NCBI GenBank assembly: GCA_002319925.1 | Contig: DCFP01000186.1 | Span: forward strand, 406-15,400 | Reading direction: 5' to 3' | Length of the DNA stretch: 14,995 bases | Source: Holophagaceae bacterium UBA1801 | GTDB lineage: Bacteria; Acidobacteriota; Holophagae; Holophagales; Holophagaceae | In this document: positions 7,119-13,800 of the stretch, in pieces | Layout of the letters: every line of letters starts with the position of its first letter | Numbering within the stretch: the first letter of the stretch is position 1 | Made by a program: the position numbers and the translations under genes | Notes under the pieces: generated by a model | Database searches by the model: none | What the model was told of the DNA's origin: nothing | The model's input: only the letters and a program-made list of their open reading frames with translations

Positions 7119-7706
7119 TCAGTTGGGAAGGCTGCCGAGACCCGAGGCGATCTCGCGGCTCAGGGCGTCCAAAATGCGATCGTGGGCCGCGACCAGATCT
7201 TCAATGGCGCTGCCCTTCACAGGTTCCTGCAGGGACGATTTCCGCAGCAAGACCATCTGGTCATTGTCCATGCGCGTCACCATCCACGTTCCCTGGAACA
7301 CCAGCGTGCCGCCCAGCTCGCCATCGAACTGCTGTACCTCCAGGGTGATCCGATAGGCAGCCTTGACGCGGCCTCCTTCGGGATAGGGTACCGCGGGCCC
7401 GCCACCCAAGAGGGCCGATAGGTCATCCACCAGGACCCGCTGGATGTCCTTTTCGAGGGTGTTGCCCCAGCGGTGCGTCTCCGAAAGCCGGTGCACGCCT
7501 GGCGCTTTCAGGATCACGATCTGGGACCGCTGCAGGAGATCCGGCAGCAGCACCGGTGCGATTTCCACGGCAAGAGCTTTGCCCTGGGTGGTGTTCGCCG
7601 TTTCCAGGGGCGTCAGCGTGTGGAATACCACGGGGGGCGAGGATTTGACGCAGCCAATGGCCAGTGCCAGTCCCGCCAGAACAGGGAGGACCGTTCGTTT
7701 GATCAT
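7119..7706 (-). CDS. pqiC: PqiC-like lipoprotein (ABC-type transport auxiliary family)
   Basis: Lipoprotein of 195 aa. The N-terminus has a basic MIKR, a hydrophobic core and a lipobox ending in AIGC, so C19 is the predicted lipidated cysteine. The rest fits the ABC_trans_aux/DUF330 fold (PqiC/YmbA): strand-rich segments around EIAPVLLPDLLQRSQIV and WGNTLEKDIQRVLVDDLSAL, then a C-terminal helix. In E. coli PqiC is an outer-membrane lipoprotein that docks the PqiB needle. Its ATG overlaps the pqiB stop (ATGA, 7706-7703), and AGGAG lies 8 nt upstream inside pqiB, so the two are probably translationally coupled. It is the last gene of the pqi operon and converges on sixA. Confidence 0.87.
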   Translation of the reverse strand: MIKRTVLPVLAGLALAIGCVKSSPPVVFHTLTPLETANTTQGKALAVEIAPVLLPDLLQRSQIVILKAPGVHRLSETHRWGNTLEKDIQRVLVDDLSALLGGGPAVPYPEGGRVKAAYRITLEVQQFDGELGGTLVFQGTWMVTRMDNDQMVLLRKSSLQEPVKGSAIEDLVAAHDRILDALSREIASGLGSLPN

Positions 7707-9322
7707 GGTTCCTGCTCCTTTCCCTTGCCCCAGATCAGGGTTTCTGGATTGCGCTGCAGGCTGTCCGCCAGATCACGTAATGCGCGCGAGGCCTTGGTGA
7801 ATTCATCCAGCGTTCGCTGCAGATCACGCTGCAGCGGAGAATCGGATTTGAGCACCTTCTCCATCGCCGCGAGAGCGGACTGCGCCTGAGCGAGGGTTGC
7901 TTCGGCCTTGGGCGCGGTCTCCTTGTCCAGGTGCTTGATGAGCTCCGTGGCTTCCTGCAGCGCTTCTCGCAAGGCGGGAATGCTGGTCTTCAGTTCGTTC
8001 GCGATGTCCTCCAGGGGAAGTTTCTGGAGTTTGTCCAGGAAGCTCGTGAGATTGGACAGCAGAGCGCCCATGGTGGACGGTGTGGTGGGTATCTCTCGGT
8101 ATTTCCCGTACTGTCCCAGCGTTCTGGGCGGCGCCTGGGGGTAGAAATCCAGATCCACGAAAAGGCTGCTGGTCAGCAGGGAACCCATCTTGAGCTGGGC
8201 GCGCAGGCCCCTCGCGATCAGCTGCTCGACGACCTTGTCCATGGAAGCCGTTCCACCGCCCAGGAGCGTGAGCCGTTCGGGCTCGATGGCGATGAGCACA
8301 GGCACGTGCACTTCCAGCTTCTGGGTCTGCAGTTCGAGTTTCAGGTCTTCCACTTGGCCGATCTTGATGCCTCGGAATTCCACGGAAGCCCCGCGGGTGA
8401 GCCCCCGCACGGATTCGTTGAAGTCCACCACGTAGTAGCGGCGGTCCAGGTAGACCTTCTCGTAGATGCGGTCATGGCTGGCATACAGGGCGAAGACCTG
8501 GTTCTTGGGCGCTGGCTCGCTGGACTCGAGGCTCACGGGATTCTCGAAGGCCACGCCCCCCAGCAGCAGATCGATCATGGAATCGGAGCTCATGCGGATG
8601 CCGTTGGAATCCAGCGTCACATCCACGCCGCCCACGTTCCAGAAACGGGTGTCCTTGTGCACCAGTTTGTCGTAGGGCGCGCGGACGAAGACCTTGATGG
8701 ACACGGACTTTCCATCGGGCTCCAGGTCGTAGCCCGCCACCTCGCCCACGGGAATCTGCCGGAAGTAGACGGGAGAGCCGATGCTCATGGAACCCAGCTT
8801 TTCCGCGCGCAGGGTGAAGAGCTGGCCATCCTGATGGCTGATCACCGTGGGTGGGTTCTCCAGGCCTTCGAAACGGCGGGATGATTTCCCTGGCTCTCCA
8901 GGATCCATGCTGATGTAGGCGCCCGACAGCAGCGTGCCGAGGCCGGAAACGCCACTGGTGCTGACCCGGGCGCGCACGATCCAGAAGCGGCTATGCTCGG
9001 ACAGGAGATCCGAGGCATCTCGGGTGAGTTCCGCCGTCACTTCGACCTTGGACTGGTCGCGGCTGAGCCTGATGGATTTCACCTTGCCGATTTCCACTTC
9101 CTTGCACTTGATCTTGGTGCGGCCCGCCTCGAGGCCATCGGCGTTGGGGAAAGTGATCACGATGGAAGGGCCCTGGGTCACGAAGGCATTGAAGGCAAGC
9201 CAAACGCCGATGACCGTGGCCACGAGGGGAATCAGCCAGACCGTGGGCAGCCGCCGCCGGCGGCGCACGACGGGCTCGGCCACGCGATCGGGCATCTTGG
9301 TTTCCTGTTCGGGTTCGTTCAT
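7703..9322 (-). CDS. pqiB: Intermembrane lipid transport protein PqiB (three MCE domains)
   Basis: Protein of 539 aa, about the length of E. coli PqiB (546). A short basic cytoplasmic N-terminus (RRRRR near 20-24) leads to one TM helix (about 27-48). Three MCE repeats follow, starting near GPSIVITFPNADGLEAG (51-67), LFTLRAEKLGSMSIGSPVYF (168-187) and YYVVDFNESVRGLTRGASV (296-314). The C-terminal part (about 418-525) is a long helical, coiled-coil-like region that in PqiB assembles into a needle across the periplasm. In the family, MCE hexamers form a channel for phospholipids between inner and outer membrane. The start ATG overlaps the stop of the upstream pqiA-type gene (ATGA, 9322-9319), and a GAGGAT-like site lies just before it. 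No MlaE/MlaF-type ABC proteins are adjacent, as expected for the Pqi rather than the Mla type. Confidence 0.95.
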   Translation of the reverse strand: MNEPEQETKMPDRVAEPVVRRRRRLPTVWLIPLVATVIGVWLAFNAFVTQGPSIVITFPNADGLEAGRTKIKCKEVEIGKVKSIRLSRDQSKVEVTAELTRDASDLLSEHSRFWIVRARVSTSGVSGLGTLLSGAYISMDPGEPGKSSRRFEGLENPPTVISHQDGQLFTLRAEKLGSMSIGSPVYFRQIPVGEVAGYDLEPDGKSVSIKVFVRAPYDKLVHKDTRFWNVGGVDVTLDSNGIRMSSDSMIDLLLGGVAFENPVSLESSEPAPKNQVFALYASHDRIYEKVYLDRRYYVVDFNESVRGLTRGASVEFRGIKIGQVEDLKLELQTQKLEVHVPVLIAIEPERLTLLGGGTASMDKVVEQLIARGLRAQLKMGSLLTSSLFVDLDFYPQAPPRTLGQYGKYREIPTTPSTMGALLSNLTSFLDKLQKLPLEDIANELKTSIPALREALQEATELIKHLDKETAPKAEATLAQAQSALAAMEKVLKSDSPLQRDLQRTLDEFTKASRALRDLADSLQRNPETLIWGKGKEQEP

Positions 9323-9939
9323 ACCCTATCCTCGCGCTCCATTTCGTCCCAGAGAAGACGTGGATCGAAACTGTGGGAAGCCAGCATGGTGGTGACCACC
9401 ACCAGGGCGAAAGCCATGGCGGCGGGGCCTGGTTCGATGGTGGCGATGCGGCCCATGGAGACCACCGCTACCATCAGCGTCACCACGAAGATGTCCAGCA
9501 TGGACCACCGCCCGATGATGACCGTGAGCCGGTAGAGCCGGGTCCGGGTGTCCGGCCGCCAGCGGGAGTGGCGGTGCAGCGAAAGCAGCAGGAAGCTCAG
9601 GATGACGATCTTGAGCAGCGGCACCACGATGCTGGCGAAGAAGATGAGCAGGGCCAGGGGCCAGGAGCCTGTTCTCATGAAATAGATGATGCCGCTCATG
9701 ATGGTGTCCGATTGTTCCCGGCCGAAGGAGATGATCCGCATCATGGGCAGGACATTGGCGGGAATGTAGAGGATCGTCGCGGTGAGGACCAGGGCCCAGG
9801 TGCGCTGGACGCTGTCCGGTTTGCGGCTATGCAGCGCTGCGCCGCACCGGGGGCAGGATTCGCGATCATGGAAGGGAGACAGCCGTCCGCACGCGTGGCA
9901 GCGGGCAAGGGACGATCCTCTCGCCGTCAGCGCGCTCAT
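9319..9939 (-). CDS. pqiA: PqiA-like membrane protein, second half
   Basis: Integral membrane protein of 206 aa matching one PqiA domain. It starts with a zinc-ribbon-like cysteine set (C14-x2-C17 and C29-x2-C32) and has about four TM helices (about 46-66, 92-121, 147-165, 171-188). The hallmark GRWSMLDIFVV (143-153) is typical of the C-terminal half of PqiA/LetA. The start is ATG 9939, overlapping the stop of the upstream gene (ATGA, 9939-9936), with GGAG 7-8 nt upstream. The same frame stays open far upstream, but that part is the out-of-frame shadow of the neighbouring gene. Together with the upstream half it should form the inner-membrane partner that loads lipid into PqiB. E. coli carries both halves in one ~417-aa protein. 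Confidence 0.9.
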   Translation of the reverse strand: MSALTARGSSLARCHACGRLSPFHDRESCPRCGAALHSRKPDSVQRTWALVLTATILYIPANVLPMMRIISFGREQSDTIMSGIIYFMRTGSWPLALLIFFASIVVPLLKIVILSFLLLSLHRHSRWRPDTRTRLYRLTVIIGRWSMLDIFVVTLMVAVVSMGRIATIEPGPAAMAFALVVVTTMLASHSFDPRLLWDEMEREDRV

Positions 9940-10544
9940 GCCCTGTCTCCCAGCGCGTCCCACACCGTCATGGGATCCAGCGATGACGCCACGGCACTGA
10001 CGGTGATGATGAATCCGGCGAGGGCATAGATGGAAAACCCCGGCGCCACGAGGGCCATATCGGTGAGCTTGACGTAGGCCACCAGGATGCCCAGCAGGAA
10101 TACTTCCGACATGGCCCAGGTCTGGAATTCCAGCACGATGCGGAAGATGCGCGCCGTCCATGGTCCGTTCCGATGCCGTTTGGCCTGGATCAGCACGAAG
10201 GAGAGTCCGCACATGTAGATCGGAGGCGCGACGATCACCGTGGTGATCAGGATGGCCGCCAGCCAGGGCCAGCCGAGGGTCACCAGGGCTTTGGCGCAGC
10301 CCGGAATGGTGGCTTCCTGCCAGGAGCCGTGGAGCTGGAGAACCAGCAATGGGTAGGCGTTGGCGATGCCGAACAGCACCAGGGAGGTGAAGGCCAGTGC
10401 GAGGGGAGTGTCGAGTGATCGGCGCGACCCCTGCCGGAGCACGGCTCCGCAGCGGGCGCACAGGGCGGTTCCCGTTGCCGGCAGATGGCTCATCTGGTGC
10501 ACCAGATCGCATTCCGGACAAGCCATGAGCGAAACGTTCGCCAA
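9936..10544 (-). CDS. pqiA: PqiA-like membrane protein, first half
   Basis: Membrane protein of 202 aa equivalent to the N-terminal half of PqiA: a zinc-ribbon-like pair (C9-x2-C12 and C29-x2-C32 in this numbering) and about four TM helices, with the hallmark QTWAMSEVFLLGILVAYVKL near residues 140-159. I place the start at TTG 10544, because GAGGT lies exactly 5 nt upstream (10554-10550). The alternative ATG 10526, six codons later, has no Shine-Dalgarno. An upstream ATG at 10622 would add a poorly supported 26-residue hydrophobic leader. It is the first gene of the pqi operon and is joined to the second half by a 4-base overlap. Because the two halves remain separate genes, they probably assemble as a heterodimer. 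The E. coli pqi genes are SoxRS-responsive; I see no recognisable SoxS box here. Confidence 0.85.
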   Translation of the reverse strand: MANVSLMACPECDLVHQMSHLPATGTALCARCGAVLRQGSRRSLDTPLALAFTSLVLFGIANAYPLLVLQLHGSWQEATIPGCAKALVTLGWPWLAAILITTVIVAPPIYMCGLSFVLIQAKRHRNGPWTARIFRIVLEFQTWAMSEVFLLGILVAYVKLTDMALVAPGFSIYALAGFIITVSAVASSLDPMTVWDALGDRA

Positions 10545-10549
10545 GCAGG

Positions 10550-10554
10550 ACCTC
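10550..10554 (-). promoter_or_regulatory. Ribosome binding site favouring a TTG start for the first pqiA half
   Basis: GAGGT on the minus strand, 5 nt before TTG 10544. The competing ATG 10526 is preceded by gaacgtttcgctc, which has no purine-rich site. This decides the start, but only on spacing. Confidence 0.55.
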
Positions 10555-10587
10555 GAAAGAATGATTATGGCGATTATGGAGTAGGAG

Positions 10588-10692
10588 ATGGAGCGGGTCC
10601 ATCGCGCAAACGATGGATACACCTACATCAGCGGCGAATTTGAATCGATGCTTGAATCCGGTGGGTTCTTCGATTACGATGACCTTACTTGA
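10588..10692 (+). CDS. Possible 34-aa small protein in the pqiA-gltB intergenic region
   Basis: Small open frame starting at ATG 10588 with GGAG (10578-10581) 6 nt upstream and ending with TGA at 10690-10692. The product is acidic and aromatic, with GYTYISGEFE in the middle and GFFDYDDLT at the C-terminus, which does not look like random translation. I recognise no family. It lies between the divergent pqiA and gltB genes and would be transcribed towards gltB. Its codon third positions are less G+C-rich than those of its neighbours, which could mean a foreign remnant or simple non-coding sequence. A preceding 19-codon frame (10525-10584) ends just before it. It could be the tail of a degraded gene, a leader peptide of gltB or chance. 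Confidence 0.22.
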   Translation: MERVHRANDGYTYISGEFESMLESGGFFDYDDLT

Positions 10693-10767
10693 CGGATTGT
10701 CATATTCTATGCGCCGTTGAGGCATGAGATTTTCCGGTTTGTAGCATTTATGCCGGAAGCTCGACGA

Positions 10768-10794
10768 CTGCCCCATCCCTTGCGGATGGGGCGG
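10768..10794 (+). promoter_or_regulatory. Strong hairpin in the gltB leader
   Basis: CTGCCCCATCC (10768-10778) pairs with GGATGGGGCGG (10784-10794): 11 bp including one G-U pair, with the 5-nt loop cttgc. No T-run follows, so it is not a standard terminator. It stands 19 nt before the Shine-Dalgarno of gltB, where it could affect mRNA stability or form part of an attenuator or protein-binding site. A weaker 6-bp stem (TTCCGG 10732-10737 with CCGGAA 10753-10758) lies just upstream. Confidence 0.5.
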
Positions 10795-10813
10795 CCTGGC
10801 ATTGGCTTATTTG

Positions 10814-10822
10814 AGGAGGAGG
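10814..10822 (+). promoter_or_regulatory. Strong ribosome binding site of gltB
   Basis: AGGAGGAGG ends 5 nt before ATG 10828, an extended match to the anti-Shine-Dalgarno sequence. It fixes the gltB start and suggests efficient translation. Confidence 0.9.
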
Positions 10823-10827
10823 CAGTC

Positions 10828-13800
10828 ATGCAGTCCCAACCCGTAGGCCTCTATGATCCCCGGCACGAGCACGACGCGTGCGGCATCGGCGCGGTGGTGC
10901 GCGTCTCCGGCCGCAAGGACCACTCCATCCTCGACATGGCCAAGGACGTGCTGATGAACATGCAGCACCGCGGCGCCATGGGCGGCGATGAGTGCACCGG
11001 CGATGGCGCCGGGATCCTTTTCCAGATCCCCGATGAATTCTTTGCCGCCGAAGCTAAGCGCTTGGGCTTCGTGCTGCCGCCCGCCGGTCACTACGGCGTG
11101 GCCATGCTCTTCCTGCCCCGGGAGAAGGCCGCGGCGGAAGCGGGCGAGGCCTGCTTCGAGGAGGCATGCTGCCGGTTCGGCCTGCGCATCATCGGCTGGC
11201 GGGACGTCCCCACCCGGAACCGGAGCCTGGGCGCCCTGGCCCGGAAGAGCGAACCCCGCATGTGCCAGGCCTTCGTGGATGGCGGCGGTGAGTCCGGGGA
11301 CGAGCTGGAACGAAGGCTCTACCTCATCCGGAAACGGGCTGAGCGCTGGGCACAGGAGGCGGGGGACTTCATGTTGGAGTTCTACGTGACCTCCTGCTCC
11401 ACGCGCACTGTGGTCTACAAGGGCATGTTCGTGGCGCCCCAGCTCTTCGACTACTTTCCGGACCTGGCCGAGCCCACGGTCGCTTCGTCCCTGGCGGTGG
11501 TCCATCAGCGGTACAGCACCAACACCTTTCCCAGCTGGAAGCTGGCCCAGCCCTTCCGCATGGTGGCCCACAACGGGGAGATCAACACCCTGCGGGGCAA
11601 CATCAACCTGATGCGCGCGGTGGAAGCCAGCCTAGCCTGCCCCGAGTTCGGTCCGGACATGCAGAGCCTCCTCCCCATCGTCCAGCCCGGAGGCAGCGAT
11701 TCCGCGGCCTTCGACAACGCGCTGGAACTCCTGGTGCAGGCGGGGCGGTCACTGCCCCACGGCATGATGATGATGATCCCCGAGGCCTTTCCCAAGAACC
11801 GCCAGATCGGCGAGGACCTGCGGGGCTTCTATGAGTACCATGGCGCCCTCATGGAACCCTGGGATGGCCCTGCCGCCATGATCTTCACGGATGGCGTCGT
11901 GGTGGGCGGGACCCTCGACCGCAGCGGCCTGCGGCCCTGCCGCTACGTCATCACCACCGATGGTCTGCTCGTCATGGCCAGCGAGGCCGGTGTCATCCCC
12001 TTCGAACCCGAGCGCATCCGCATGAAGGGCAAGCTGGGGCCGGGACGGATGATCCTCGCCGACACCGCCCAGGGCCGCATTCTCCACGACTACGAGATCA
12101 AGAGCCGCATCGCCCGGCAGAAGCCCTATCGGCGCTGGCTGGAGCAGAATCGCATCACCCTGCGAGGCCTGTTGGGACCCAGTGCGGCCGCCCGCCACGA
12201 CGAGGGCACCATCGCCCCGCGGCTTCGGGCCTTCGGTTACACCCAGGAAGATCTGGACCGAATCGTGGCCCCCATGGCCTTGAACGGTCAGGAACCCGTG
12301 GGTTCCATGGGTACGGACACGCCCCTGGCGGTACTCAGCGAGCGCCCGAAGCTGCTCTTCGACTACTTCAAGCAGATGTTCGCCCAGGTCACGAACCCTC
12401 CGCTGGATTCCCAGTGGGAAGGCCTCGTGATGTCGCTCCTCACCTTTGCGGGCAGGCACCACAATATTCTCGAGGAAAGCCCCGAGCACTGCCGGATGCT
12501 GGAACTGCGTCACCCGATCCTCAGCAACGAGGACATGGCCCAACTGCAGTCCTTGAAACGGCCGGATTTCAAGGTCGTCACGCTGGATACCACGTACGCG
12601 CTGGATCCGGTGGAGCCGGGGAAGGCGCTCGCAGCGGCCGTAGCTGGGCTCTTGGCTGAGGCGGACCGGGCCATCCTGAAGGACGATGCCTCCATGCTGA
12701 TCCTCAGCGATCGGAGGGAAGGACCGGATCGCGTGCCGATCCCATGTCTGATGGCGGTCTCGGCCCTTCACGAGCATCTCCTGGTGAAGGGTCTGCTGGG
12801 CGCCGCGGGCTTCGTGGTGGAAAGCGGCGAGCCCCGCGAGGTAGCCCACATCGGTCTGCTGTGCGGGTTCGGTGCCAGCGGCGTGAATCCGTATCTGGCG
12901 CTGGAAAGCATCAGCTACATGGTGCACCAGGGTCAGCTGCAGACCTGCCTGGAACTGGAAGCCCTCCACGACAACTACATCCTGGCGCTCAAGAAGGGGC
13001 TGCTGAAGATCATGTCCAAGATGGGTATCTCCACGCTGCCCAGCTATCGCGGCGCCCAGCTCTTCCAGGCCGTGGGCCTCTCGCGGGAGGTGGTGGAAAC
13101 CTACTTCCCCGGCATTGCGAGCCCCATTGGTGGAGCCGGTTTGGACGTAATCGCGCGGGAAACCCTGCTGCGGAATCAAGACGCCCACGGCGTTCGTGAA
13201 CAAGGTGGCCTGGAGCTGGACTACGGCGGCGAGTACGCATGGCGAGTGAACGGCGAGCGCCATCTCTGGAGTCCCGAGTCCATCACCCTGCTGCAGCGGG
13301 CGGTGCGGGAGGACGATCCGGAATTGTACCGGCGTTTCGCCGCCATCATCAATGATCACGGCACGACGCTGCGGAGCCTCCTGGAGCTCATCCCAGGAGA
13401 TCCGGTGCCTCTGGATGAGGTGGAGCCCGTCGAGTCCATCGTGAGACGGTTCTGCACCGGTGCCATGTCCCATGGCTCCCTCAGCCGCGAGGTCCACGAG
13501 ACCATCGCCATCGCCATGAATCGGCTGGGCGCAGCCAGCAACACGGGCGAAGGGGGCGAGGACCCCGCACGCTACCAACCCCAGGCGGATGGCGAGGACC
13601 GCAACTGCGCCATCAAGCAGGTGGCCAGTGCGCGGTTCGGCGTCACCATCGAGTACCTCTCCAACGCGAAGGAGATCCAGATCAAGATGGCCCAGGGCGC
13701 CAAGCCCGGCGAAGGGGGCCAGCTCCCCGGCGCCAAGGTCACGCCGGAGATCGCGCGGCTGCGCCATAGCACACCGGGGGTCACCCTCATCTCGCCGCCG

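Noticed and set aside
10689..10714. TTGACG plus TATTCT or TATGCG as the gltB promoter
   Set aside because: Spacings are 8 and 14 bp, outside the usable 16-18 bp. TATTCT alone could be a -10 but has no -35.
9940..10776. Extension of the second PqiA half upstream to 10776, giving a 485-aa protein
   Set aside because: The extended part lies out of frame over the first PqiA half, whose membrane helices and cysteine motifs are clearly coding. The ATG at 9939 with its ribosome site and ATGA overlap is the better start.
10793..10810. Possible sigma-54 (-24/-12) promoter for gltB, GG-N10-GC
   Set aside because: The spacing matches, but the flanking bases do not fit TGGCAC and TTGC, and the implied transcription start would fall in or next to the Shine-Dalgarno sequence.
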